Assembly (NCBI GenBank): GCA_937868765.1
Contig: CALMNL010000010.1
Coordinates: 62,001-126,000 of the forward strand
Direction of reading: 5' to 3'
Source of the DNA: an uncultured Desulfatitalea sp.
GTDB taxonomy: Bacteria; Desulfobacterota; Desulfobacteria; Desulfobacterales; Desulfosarcinaceae
Length of the DNA: 64,000 nt
The position numbers and the translations under genes were made by a program. Positions 53,173 to 60,559 of the stretch are shown piece after piece. The stretch's first letter is position 1, and every line of letters begins with the position of its first letter. The notes beneath the pieces were generated by a model that was not told the origin of the DNA, ran no database searches, and was given only the letters and a program-made list of their open reading frames with translations.

Positions 53173-53673
53173 TCAGACGAGAGTCGGTTGCCTCGATTTC
53201 CCAGGCAGCACGCCGCTTTCAGCGAGATGCGCGTGAATGCTTTCCGGGGAAAAACGGATCATGTTTTTGGAAATCTTGTGGATCCGGTATCCCTTGCGGC
53301 CGAGGGGCTCGATTTCGGGAAACAGGAACCGGCGCATTCTCACGGATGCCGCCAGGACGATATCGCGCACGTGTTCCGCCTTGGCGGTCTTTTGAAGTTG
53401 GTCGAGAACCCTTACGGCGAAGCGGCGCCTCAGCTCGTCAAGATGCTGCTCGCGTTTGTCGTCATAGCCATGAACGCCGCCGCCTCGGGGCGCGGCGCCG
53501 CGACCTGTCTTGGAGTCCGCGAAGAGTTCCTGGTTGTCCTTCAGTTCCTGATTTTCCAGTTTATCCAGCTCCATTATTCTCGGGCCGGATTCCAACTCGG
53601 GAAAATCGACCGGTTCGAGGGTGAAAAAACGTGCCAGGGCGCGATTGACGACTACGATGATGTACTGGCTCAT
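53173..53673 (-). CDS. host-attachment-family protein
   Basis: A 166-residue protein that starts with YIIVVVNRALARFFTLE, runs through a His/Asp-rich loop (GYDDKREQHLDELRRRFA) and ends in a DIVLAASVRMRRFLF strand and RIHKISKNM. This order matches the small proteins annotated as required for attachment to host cells, whose actual molecular role is poorly known. AGGAGG precedes the ATG. It stands alone between convergent yihG-like and the L,D-transpeptidase gene. Confidence 0.78.
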   Translation of the reverse strand: MSQYIIVVVNRALARFFTLEPVDFPELESGPRIMELDKLENQELKDNQELFADSKTGRGAAPRGGGVHGYDDKREQHLDELRRRFAVRVLDQLQKTAKAEHVRDIVLAASVRMRRFLFPEIEPLGRKGYRIHKISKNMIRFSPESIHAHLAESGVLPGKSRQPTLV

Positions 53674-53801
53674 AGGTGCTTGCCTCCTTTTCTCTTAAAA
53701 AGAATACAAGCCACTGTCTGGGCGGATGACAAATGTCGAAGCAATCGTGTCGATAGTTTTCTGCCGCCGCTGTTCACATGCCGCCTTGGGTCCTGAGATT
53801 T

Positions 53802-54719
53802 TCAATTCCGGGTGGCAACTGTCGGGCGCGCAATATTCACGGGGATTCCCGCTAAACTTTGAATAGACAGACTGAATTTTTCGAGATCGACGAGATCCGC
53901 GATTTTTTCCTGATAGAGGCGGATCATGGCGTAGCTTGGAAGATGCTTGATCTTGCCGTACACGTCTTTATGAACCTCAATATAGACCTTATCGGCCTGC
54001 TTGCTGATTTTGACCGGTTCGTAGATAATTTTCACGCTGGTCCCAACTTGAACCCGGTCGAAGAGCACTCGGATATCTTCAGGGTATAGACGGATGCACC
54101 CTTGCGAGGCCAGCCGTCCAATGGACCAGGGAAAGTCGGTGCCGTGAATTCCGAAATTGGAATCCCCCAGCCCCAACCAAAATTCCCCCAACGGGTTTTC
54201 CGGGCCGGGCGGAACCGTCCAGATCTTGTACTTGTGCCGTAAAGAGGGGGGAACGGTCCAGGTGGGGTTGCTGATCCTTGACGAAATCTTGAATTCCCCC
54301 TCCGGTGTCGGGAATTTCGGATCGCCGATACCGATGGGAAAGGTCATGACCGTCCCGTTGGCATTATCGAAGAAATAAAGGCGAAGCTCAGCTAAATTGA
54401 TCAGAATGCCATTCTTCACCGTTCCGGGAAGAATCCATTGACTGGGAATGTTGATCTTGGCGCCCGGTGGGGGTATCCATGGATCCCACTTGGGATACAT
54501 GTCTTGAATTTCATTGAATCCCAGATCGTACATACGGGCGACATCCAACAAGGTTTCATTCTTTTGGATCACATGCTGCTGGACGCTTCCGATCATCCGT
54601 TTACTATTGGAAAAGTAATAAGCTTCTTTGGTAGCTCCTTGACTGCGATTGTCCGCAAGCCATTGGATGGAAAAGAAAACCACCGCTACTGCAAATAACT
54701 GAAATATTCTTCGCTGCAT
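53802..54719 (-). CDS. LysM-containing L,D-transpeptidase (ErfK/YbiS family)
   Basis: A 305-residue periplasmic enzyme. Signal peptide (IFQLFAVAVVFFSIQW), a LysM-like murein-binding domain (about 45-100; QKNETLLDVARMYDLGFNEI) and a YkuD catalytic domain (about 105-240) with HGTDFPWSIG and SQGCIRL (catalytic Cys near 210). The C-terminal domain (about 240-305) is the YbiS-type extension. In E. coli such enzymes join the C-terminal Lys of Braun lipoprotein to diaminopimelate or make 3-3 cross-links. The neighbouring gene at 54845 encodes an Lpp-like lipoprotein, which points to the former role. Confidence 0.93.
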   Translation of the reverse strand: MQRRIFQLFAVAVVFFSIQWLADNRSQGATKEAYYFSNSKRMIGSVQQHVIQKNETLLDVARMYDLGFNEIQDMYPKWDPWIPPPGAKINIPSQWILPGTVKNGILINLAELRLYFFDNANGTVMTFPIGIGDPKFPTPEGEFKISSRISNPTWTVPPSLRHKYKIWTVPPGPENPLGEFWLGLGDSNFGIHGTDFPWSIGRLASQGCIRLYPEDIRVLFDRVQVGTSVKIIYEPVKISKQADKVYIEVHKDVYGKIKHLPSYAMIRLYQEKIADLVDLEKFSLSIQSLAGIPVNIARPTVATRN

Positions 54720-54844
54720 ATGATACCGGACCAGGATTTTTTATGTTAATTGGCAGTGGCGGTGGTTTTTCCAAACCAGCATAATGGCTCAGGTCGCCTT
54801 GGCTCGCAAAATAAGCAGCAGCGGCCTGACGCCACCATGAAATC

Positions 54845-55144
54845 CTACTTTTTCATTTTCTGCATAAAGACATTTTCGGCCTTCTGGGCGGCAGCTTCAG
54901 CTTTCCGGGCGGCTGCTTCGGCACGATCGGCCGCCGCTTCAGCCCGTTTCGCGGCATCCATGACTTGGGCATTCTTATCAGACGCCATCGCTTTGGCGTC
55001 CTGGGCTTCCTTCAGCGCCAGATCCGCCTGGTCCTTGGCTGCCTGCACCTGGGCCGTGCTGGCGCATCCGGCCAACGTGGCGGCCAGGCAAATCATCGTG
55101 GCCATTGCCAGCATTTTCAGGTTGGTGAATTGCATCATCTTCAT
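54845..55144 (-). CDS. Lpp-like alanine-zipper lipoprotein
   Basis: A 99-residue lipoprotein. The lipobox LAATLAGC (Cys near 27) precedes a continuous helix of Ala-rich heptads (AAKRAEAAADRAEAAARKAE), the alanine-zipper pattern of Braun lipoprotein trimers. The C terminus is FMQKMKK, ending in Lys as in E. coli Lpp, whose terminal Lys is bound to murein. GAAGGAGGAATTC directly precedes ATG 55144. It is read from a strong promoter about 210 bases upstream and lies next to an L,D-transpeptidase gene. Longer versions starting at 55219 are less likely because the extension lacks any signal. Confidence 0.9.
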   Translation of the reverse strand: MKMMQFTNLKMLAMATMICLAATLAGCASTAQVQAAKDQADLALKEAQDAKAMASDKNAQVMDAAKRAEAAADRAEAAARKAEAAAQKAENVFMQKMKK

Positions 55145-55356
55145 GAATTCCTCCTTCTCGTTGGGGTTGATGGGGGGCATTTGGTGATACGCGATACAGC
55201 CTGTATAGTTCTGCAGCACGCTGGAAATAGACGTTATCCGAATGAGTAAGGGCGAGCGTGAAAACCTGCTTGGTCAGGATCGCGCGCTGCAATCAGCAAA
55301 AGCCAGGTAAAAATCCTAAATGAAAGGGTGAAGGGCCGTTTCGAAAAAATTATGTT

Positions 55357-55386
55357 AATATATTAATACTATTCACGCACTGTCAA
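55357..55386 (-). promoter_or_regulatory. strong sigma70 promoter for the Lpp-like gene
   Basis: On the minus strand TTGACA (55386-55381), an 18-base spacer and TATATT (55362-55357). The region is AT-rich. Transcription would start near 55350, giving a leader of about 200 bases. Confidence 0.7.
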
Positions 55387-55596
55387 GTACCGACAGGAAA
55401 TTGATGGGGCTGAAGTTGCACTTTTCTCGATTGAAGGAGCGATACTTCCACAAAAGCAGGGCGACCGGTCTGCCGAAACAGCGGTGTCGTTTTTTATTCT
55501 GGCATTTTCAGCGCCAAGATTTAGTATGTGCCAGATAGCTGGCGGATACCGATCATCCAGAGTTCAGACAGCTTAACCTACAATCCCGTGGAGGCC
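55387..55596. other. intergenic region before enoyl-CoA hydratase gene
   Basis: No gene seen. A stretch near 55467-55500 contains an imperfect GACCG/CGGTGTC stem followed by six T residues on the plus strand, a possible weak terminator or attenuator. The hydratase leader otherwise shows only GGAGG next to its start. Confidence 0.35.
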
Positions 55597-56379
55597 ATGA
55601 TGACGTACGAGAACCTCATTGTTTCGGTGGACGATCATTTCGTGGGCCAGATCACCCTTGACCGGCCTGAACAGCTGAACACCTTCAACCGCGCCCTGGC
55701 CGAGGAACTCTACAATGCGCTGTCGGCCCTGGACGAGGACCCCAAGGTGCGCGTGGTGTTGCTCAAGGGGGCGGGCAAGGTATTTTGCGCCGGCATCGAC
55801 GTGAATGCACTGTTCGGTAAGACGGCCATGGAGTACCGCGCCTGGATCGAACACATGGAGCGGCCCCTGCTTATGATCTCGCGCATGAAAAAACCCGTCA
55901 TCGCCCAGGTGCACGGGGTGGCGGCCGCCAACGGCGCCGGGTTGGTGGCCGCCGCCGACCTGGCCATCGCGGCCGAGAACGCCCGCCTGGGACTCACGGC
56001 CATCAACGTCGGTCTCAATTGCGTCGGTCCGGTGATTCCCGTGGCCCGCTCCCTGGGCCGCAAGCGGGCCCTCGAAATGCTTTTCTATGGCGAATTGATC
56101 AAGGCACCCCAGGCCCTTGCCATGGGGTTGATCAATCGGGTGGTCCCCAAGGATGATCTCGAAAAAGAGGCGCTGGCGTGGGCGCGGACCCTCGCTGCCA
56201 AGAGCCCGGTCGCCCTGCAGATCGCCAAACAGGCCTACTACCGGTCTGAAGATATGACGTATGCCAGTCAGTTCGAGTACATGAATGAAGCCTTCGCGCG
56301 GCTGTGCACCACCAGCGACGCCAAGGAGGGGGTCACCGCCTTCTTCGAAAAACGCATGCCCCGATGGGAAGGCCAATAG
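55597..56379 (+). CDS. enoyl-CoA hydratase/isomerase family protein
   Basis: A 260-residue crotonase-fold protein. The oxyanion-hole motif is seen in KVFCAGIDVNALFG and in HGVAAANGAGLVAAADLAIAAE. The residue pair that carries acid/base catalysis in true hydratases (two Glu) is not clearly both present: the second loop reads ARLGLTAINVGLN, without the usual Glu of the FxxPE motif. It may therefore be an isomerase or another crotonase activity. A GGAGG sits just before the ATG pair at 55597/55600. It lies 49 bases ahead of a two-component operon; no functional link is evident. Confidence 0.85.
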   Translation: MMTYENLIVSVDDHFVGQITLDRPEQLNTFNRALAEELYNALSALDEDPKVRVVLLKGAGKVFCAGIDVNALFGKTAMEYRAWIEHMERPLLMISRMKKPVIAQVHGVAAANGAGLVAAADLAIAAENARLGLTAINVGLNCVGPVIPVARSLGRKRALEMLFYGELIKAPQALAMGLINRVVPKDDLEKEALAWARTLAAKSPVALQIAKQAYYRSEDMTYASQFEYMNEAFARLCTTSDAKEGVTAFFEKRMPRWEGQ

Positions 56380-56428
56380 GCTCGCACGAACTTGCATATA
56401 GGCATTGGATGAAATTGGAAGCCGCATC

Positions 56429-57160
56429 ATGTCTATAACTGCCGAACCGAGCAAAACCGTTCTCGTCATCGAAGACGATCCGAACACCATGGCCCTGGTG
56501 GCACTCTATCTGGAACGTGAAGGGTTTCGGCCGCTGACGGCGGGCGATGGGCAAAAGGGATTGGAATTGGCCGAACGCCATCGACCCGACTTGGTGATCC
56601 TCGATCTGATGCTGCCCCGCATGGATGGCTGGGAAGTCTGCCGCCGTCTCCGGCTGCATGGAGAGGTGCCGGTGATCATGCTCACCGCCCGGGGGGAAGA
56701 GATCGACCGGGTGGCCGGCTTGACCCTGGGAGCCGACGACTATGTGGTCAAGCCCTTCAGCCCCCGCGAACTGGTGGCCAGGGTCCAGGCTGTCTTGCGC
56801 CGCATACCGCGGGCGGCGGCAGCCAGGCGCAAGGTGCTCACCCACGGCGATCTGTGGTTGGATCTGGAAAACCGGCGCCTGAACATCGCCGGAAAGCCGG
56901 TAGAACTCACGCCCCATGAATATGCCCTGTTGGAGACCCTGGCTGCGAGACCCGGCCGCACTTTCACCCGCAATGAGCTGCTGGCGCGTCTCTATCCCGA
57001 TGGCGGAACGGTGGTGATCGACCGCGTGGTGGATGTACACATCGGCAAGCTGAGACAGAAAATCGAGTCACGGCCCGCTGCCCCGCGCTACATCATCACG
57101 GTGCGCGGCGTCGGCTATCGTTTTGCCGACAGCGGACCCCTGGCCGATGGGGAGGCGTGA
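56429..57160 (+). CDS. OmpR/PhoB-type response regulator
   Basis: A 243-residue regulator with a receiver (VIEDDP pocket, VILDLMLPRMDG phosphoacceptor near 57, KPFSPRELVARV) and a C-terminal winged helix (about 135-232; LTPHEYALLETLAARPGRTF; VDVHIGKLRQKIE; YIITVRGVGYRF). Such regulators bind tandem 11-bp repeats as dimers. ATG 56429 is preceded by GGAAG; an upstream TTG at 56405 is less likely. The stop overlaps the sensor kinase start (TGATG). A matching 11-bp repeat array follows the kinase gene, so msrAB and the selenoprotein are the likely targets. Confidence 0.93.
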   Translation: MSITAEPSKTVLVIEDDPNTMALVALYLEREGFRPLTAGDGQKGLELAERHRPDLVILDLMLPRMDGWEVCRRLRLHGEVPVIMLTARGEEIDRVAGLTLGADDYVVKPFSPRELVARVQAVLRRIPRAAAARRKVLTHGDLWLDLENRRLNIAGKPVELTPHEYALLETLAARPGRTFTRNELLARLYPDGGTVVIDRVVDVHIGKLRQKIESRPAAPRYIITVRGVGYRFADSGPLADGEA

Positions 57161-58242
57161 TGCGCCGCTACCTGATCCTCAAGCTCCTGGCCATCACCCT
57201 CGTGGTGCTCGTCTTCGTGGTGGCGGTGGTCTGGCTGGCCATCGATACCCTGGCGGCCGGCTATTTCGTCACCCTCATGGAAAAATATCACATTTCGCCC
57301 AAACCGGCCCACGCCATGTTCGTGGAGGCCGTGCATCGCTACCTGCTGTGGGCTTTCGTCGGCGCCGTCCTGCTGGCCGCGATCCTGAGTTATCTATTGA
57401 TGCGGCGGGTGTTGGCACCCCTGACCCGCATGACCCGCCTCAGCCGCGATATCGCCGCCGGGGATTTCAGCGTGCGTGCGCCAGCTGGCCGCCGGGATGA
57501 GGTCGGTCAGCTGGCGGCGGCTTTCAATCAAATGGCCGCCGACCTGGCCAAGCTCGAAAACCTGCGCCGCAAGTTGATGATCGACGTGGCCCACGAACTG
57601 CGCACCCCTTTGACCAACATCCGCGGGTACCTGGAAGCCATCGGCGACGGCGTGGTGACCCCATCGCCCGATACCATCGCTCTGCTGCAAAGCGAAACCA
57701 TGCGTCTGGTCACGCTGGTGGAAGATGTGCTGCAGCTGGCCAGGGCCGACGTGGCCAGGGGGCGGCTGCAGTTGGCGGACATGGATATTCGCGCGGCCGT
57801 GGAAAACACCGTGGCGATATTTCAGCCAGGGTTCGCGCACAAGGACATATCTGTGCAGGTGACGGCGCCGCCGGGCAACTTGACCCTCACCGCGGATCCC
57901 AATGCCATGGCGCGCGTTCTGCGCAATCTCACCGACAATGCCGTTCAATACACCCCGCGGGAAGGGTTGGTGGCCATCGATCTGATTGAGAAAGATGGAC
58001 GGGTGGTCATCCAATACAGCAACCCGGCCGGCGAGCTTCTGCCCGAGGATCTGCCGTTCCTTTTCGAGCGCTTCTACCGCGGCGAAAAATCACGATCACG
58101 CGAGCATGGCGGCGCCGGCATCGGTCTGGCCCTGGTAAAGGAGCTGGTGGAAGCCCATGGCGGTGCAGTGGGCGCAGAGCTGACCAACGGCCGGATTGTG
58201 CTCCGCATCGTCCTTCCCACCAGCGCCCATCCTGCTGCCTGA
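57160..58242 (+). CDS. membrane sensor histidine kinase (BaeS-like)
   Basis: A 360-residue kinase partner of the upstream regulator. Two transmembrane helices (about 7-30 and 65-85) enclose a short periplasmic loop of about 35 residues, then HAMP (LAPLTRMTRLSRDIAAGDF), HisKA (LMIDVAHELRTPLTNIRGYL, His near 147) and HATPase_c (NLTDNAVQYTP; N box, FERFYRGEKSR, GGAGIGLALV). The small periplasmic part argues for sensing within the membrane or through a partner. GGGGAGG lies upstream and the start overlaps the regulator stop. Confidence 0.93.
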   Translation: MRRYLILKLLAITLVVLVFVVAVVWLAIDTLAAGYFVTLMEKYHISPKPAHAMFVEAVHRYLLWAFVGAVLLAAILSYLLMRRVLAPLTRMTRLSRDIAAGDFSVRAPAGRRDEVGQLAAAFNQMAADLAKLENLRRKLMIDVAHELRTPLTNIRGYLEAIGDGVVTPSPDTIALLQSETMRLVTLVEDVLQLARADVARGRLQLADMDIRAAVENTVAIFQPGFAHKDISVQVTAPPGNLTLTADPNAMARVLRNLTDNAVQYTPREGLVAIDLIEKDGRVVIQYSNPAGELLPEDLPFLFERFYRGEKSRSREHGGAGIGLALVKELVEAHGGAVGAELTNGRIVLRIVLPTSAHPAA

Positions 58243-58249
58243 GCTTTTC

Positions 58250-58303
58250 TTTACCAAATCTTTACAAGGCTTTTACCCGCCCTTTAACAATCCTGATTAT
58301 TAT
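58250..58303 (+). promoter_or_regulatory. four 11-bp direct repeats and -10 box before msrAB
   Basis: TTTAC occurs at 58250, 58261 and 58272 and TTTAA at 58283, an exact 11-base period that places all on one DNA face, as in Pho-box or OmpR-type operators. TATTAT at 58298-58303 sits where the -10 would be if the regulator replaces the -35 contact. It starts 8 bases after the sensor kinase stop and 60 bases before msrAB. Confidence 0.7.
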
Positions 58304-58362
58304 CACCCCAAGCACAGTGCACGGCGCCATTAACGAGCGCCGGAAATCAACGGGAGGTGCTT

Positions 58363-59463
58363 ATGAAACTAATGACCCTATCAGCAATCATTTTGGTTCT
58401 TATAACCTTCACTTATTTTGCGGTATTCGCCGGAAACGACCTGCCAGGCAACATGGAGAGGGCACCGGCGCCGGACGGGAAAACCAAAAGTGCGGTTTTC
58501 GCAGGCGGCTGCTTCTGGTGCACGGAATCGGATTTCGAAAAAGTACCGGGCGTGATCGACGCCATCTCCGGATACACCGGCGGCAATGTGGCCAATCCCA
58601 GCTACGAGCAAGTCTCCGCCGGCGGTACCGGGCATGTCGAAGCCGTGAAGGTCATTTACGATCCCACGAAAGTGGACTATGCCGCGCTGCTGGATTACTT
58701 CTGGCATCATGTGAACCCCACCGACGCCGGCGGACAGTTCGTAGACCGAGGCTCCCAGTATCGCAGCGTGATTTTCTATGCCAACGAGGAGGAGCACCGT
58801 CTCGCCGAGGCATCCAAGCAGAAGTTGGCCGCCTCGGGACGCTTTGACAAGCCCATCGTTACCGAGATCCTGCCGCTGGGGCCCTTCTATGCGGCCGAGG
58901 CCTACCATCAGGATTACTATAAGAAAAATCCGCTGCGCTATCGGTATTACCGGTACGGGTCCGGGCGCGATCAGTTCCTTGAAAAGACCTGGCATGCCCA
59001 AGCGGCCGAACAGACCGCTGCGCGGGCCTACCAGGGGGCCGACGCAACGAGCCTGCGTCAACGCTTGACGCCGTTGCAGTACACCGTGACCCAGGAGGAG
59101 GGCACCGAACCGCCCTTCGACAATCTCTACTGGAACAACCACAAAGAGGGCATCTATGTGGATATCGTCTCGGGCGAGCCGCTGTTCAGCTCCACCGACA
59201 AATATGATTCCGGTACGGGTTGGCCGAGCTTCACCCGGCCCCTGGAACCGGCCAACATCGTCGAGAAGCGCGATCACAGTTTCTTCATGACACGCACCGA
59301 AGTTCGCAGCAAGCATGCCAACTCGCACTTAGGCCATGTATTCACCGATGGCCCCAAACCCACCGGCTTGCGCTACTGCATCAATTCGGCCGCCTTGCGG
59401 TTCATCCCCAAGGAAGATCTGAAAAAGGAAGGCTTTGCTCAGTACGAACGACTGTTTCAGTAA
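58363..59463 (+). CDS. msrAB: secreted MsrA-MsrB methionine sulfoxide reductase fusion
   Basis: A 366-residue envelope enzyme. A signal/anchor helix ([18 protein letters not shown]) is followed by MsrA (about 45-195; catalytic [26 protein letters not shown]) and, after a linker, MsrB (about 230-360; [24 protein letters not shown], catalytic Cys in [11 protein letters not shown]). MsrA and MsrB reduce S- and R-methionine sulfoxide. The MsrB half lacks the two zinc CxxC motifs (GEPLFSS in place of the first). GGGAGG is 6 bases before ATG 58363. The gene lies directly behind the 11-bp repeats and is followed 31 bases later by the selenoprotein gene. Confidence 0.95.
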   Translation: MKLMTLSAIILVLITFTYFAVFAGNDLPGNMERAPAPDGKTKSAVFAGGCFWCTESDFEKVPGVIDAISGYTGGNVANPSYEQVSAGGTGHVEAVKVIYDPTKVDYAALLDYFWHHVNPTDAGGQFVDRGSQYRSVIFYANEEEHRLAEASKQKLAASGRFDKPIVTEILPLGPFYAAEAYHQDYYKKNPLRYRYYRYGSGRDQFLEKTWHAQAAEQTAARAYQGADATSLRQRLTPLQYTVTQEEGTEPPFDNLYWNNHKEGIYVDIVSGEPLFSSTDKYDSGTGWPSFTRPLEPANIVEKRDHSFFMTRTEVRSKHANSHLGHVFTDGPKPTGLRYCINSAALRFIPKEDLKKEGFAQYERLFQ

Positions 59464-59494
59464 ACGTATATCGTAATGGGAAAGGAGCAGTGCC

Positions 59495-59785
59495 ATGAAA
59501 ATGTTTGTCTGCGGTTTCCTGGCCATATGGGCGACGGTCGTGGCGGTCTGGGGCGTAACTCCGGTCCAGGCCGGGTCTCTGGCGGAAATTACCTTTTACG
59601 TCCAGTGATACGATGTAGGCAAAGCCGCCCTGGAAGGGCTGGACGGTGTAAAACGCGTAACCCGCGGTTTTAGCGGTTCCCGGGAGGTCAATACCGTCAC
59701 GTACGACCCGGAAGTGATTGCTCCCCCGCAGATGGCGTCGGCTTTGAAAGATGCCGGCACTTATATCGGAACCGTCGAACCCTAA
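59495..59785 (+). CDS. HMA-like selenoprotein (in-frame UGA, Sec38)
   Basis: A 96-residue protein if the UGA at 59606-59608 is read as selenocysteine. Residues 1-26 form a signal peptide (MKMFVCGFLAIWATVVAVWG then VTPVQA). The mature part starts GSLAEITFYVQ-U-YDVGKAALEGLDGVKRV and ends with VTYDPEVIAPPQMASALKDA and GTYIGTVEP: the beta-alpha-beta pattern of heavy-metal-associated (MerP-like) domains, with Sec at the first Cys of MxCxxC and Val at the second. The frame is open on both sides of the UGA, and AAAGGAG lies 8 bases before ATG. A stem-loop follows the UGA. It is probably cotranscribed with msrAB. Without Sec, only 37 residues would be made. Confidence 0.78.
59606..59650 (+). other. 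candidate bacterial SECIS element
   Basis: Beginning at the in-frame UGA. GCCC (59627-59630) pairs with GGGC (59636-59639) around a UGGAA loop; the stem extends through CC/GG with a single bulged U (59640). A loop with GG about 24 bases after the UGA and a bulged U are general features of bacterial SECIS hairpins that bind SelB. Confidence 0.5.
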
Positions 59786-60163
59786 AGCATCCGGCTGGAG
59801 GAAATGCGAAACGTTCGGCGACATCTATCAAAAAAGAGAAAGGAAGGTGTGCCATGACAACCATGAAGCAGTACATCCGTAAGCGCAGGCTCAGCGATAT
59901 CGTCCTGGGCGATATCGATGTTTCGCTGCCGATGCGGGATATCTTCCGGTAGGAATGGTTCAACCTTTTTCCCTTCACGGTCGAGCACTCCGACTGATTC
60001 CATTGCGCGGAACAGTTCTCCAACTCTCTTTTTTTCGATCGGATCAATCAAACAGAGGACGACCGCTTCACCTTCGGAGACCAAACCGCTGCCGGCCGGC
60101 GCCGGGCTGAAGGATAGCAAGCACAGTCTCTTCAATACGCCCTGAAGCAAAAAATAAAAACAG
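59786..60163. other. region between selenoprotein and cobalamin operon
   Basis: About 380 bases, less GC-rich than the flanks. A 32-codon frame at 59854-59952 (MTTMKQYIRKRRLSDIVLGD...) has a very good AGGAAGG site; its YIRKRRLSD start resembles an AraC-family helix, so it may be a gene remnant or a true small protein. On the minus strand an open frame (59782-60180) gives a partly protein-like sequence (VVLCLIDPIEKKRVGELFRA), with no identified family or ribosome-binding site. Two direct GCGATATCG copies lie at 59894 and 59909. Confidence 0.4.
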
Positions 60164-60192
60164 TTGACCGCCTGCTTCAAATTCTCTATATG
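60164..60192 (+). promoter_or_regulatory. sigma70 promoter of the cobalamin operon
   Basis: TTGACC (60164-60169), a 17-base spacer and TATATG (60187-60192), ending just before the riboswitch aptamer begins. Confidence 0.7.
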
Positions 60193-60194
60193 GG

Positions 60195-60385
60195 CACCAG
60201 TTCAGGTGCCCATACGGGCTCAATAGGGAATCCCGTGCGAATCGGGAGCGGTCCCGCCGCTGTAACCCCGGCCTCCTGAGCAGGAGGCAACCTTCGCGGC
60301 CGTTGCGTGCCACTTTTCCGCCTCAGCGGAATGGGAAGGCCGCCGCGAAGGCGGGAGAGCCAGAAGACCTGCCTGCAACAGTTGT
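60195..60385 (+). promoter_or_regulatory. cobalamin riboswitch
   Basis: The aptamer contains the conserved blocks in order: CAGGTGCC, AATAGGGAATCCCGTG, GAATCGGGAGCGG, CCCGCCGCTGTAACC, a long peripheral arm with several paired segments, and GAGCCAGAAGACCTGCC at about 60357-60373. These are the signatures of the B12-box riboswitch. Binding of adenosylcobalamin should favour the terminator at 60451 and shut down cbiK and the importer. Confidence 0.92.
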
Positions 60386-60450
60386 GGTTGCGCTGCGCGG
60401 TAACGCAGGCAGCCGCGTACATACAGAATTGGGCCTATAAACTGGGTAAA

Positions 60451-60484
60451 GCCCTTCAAGCATTGTCGCTTGAAGGGCTTTTTT
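60451..60484 (+). terminator. intrinsic terminator, riboswitch expression platform
   Basis: An 11-bp perfect stem (GCCCTTCAAGC at 60451-60461; GCTTGAAGGGC at 60468-60478), a 6-base loop, and a run of six T residues. It lies between the aptamer and cbiK, as expected for riboswitch-controlled attenuation. Confidence 0.88.
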
Positions 60485-60559
60485 ATTGGCACAGCGCCGC
60501 GGGCGGGAGCGGCTTTACCCGATTTTGGGGAGAACACTTTTAAGCCGGGGAGAGAAAAA

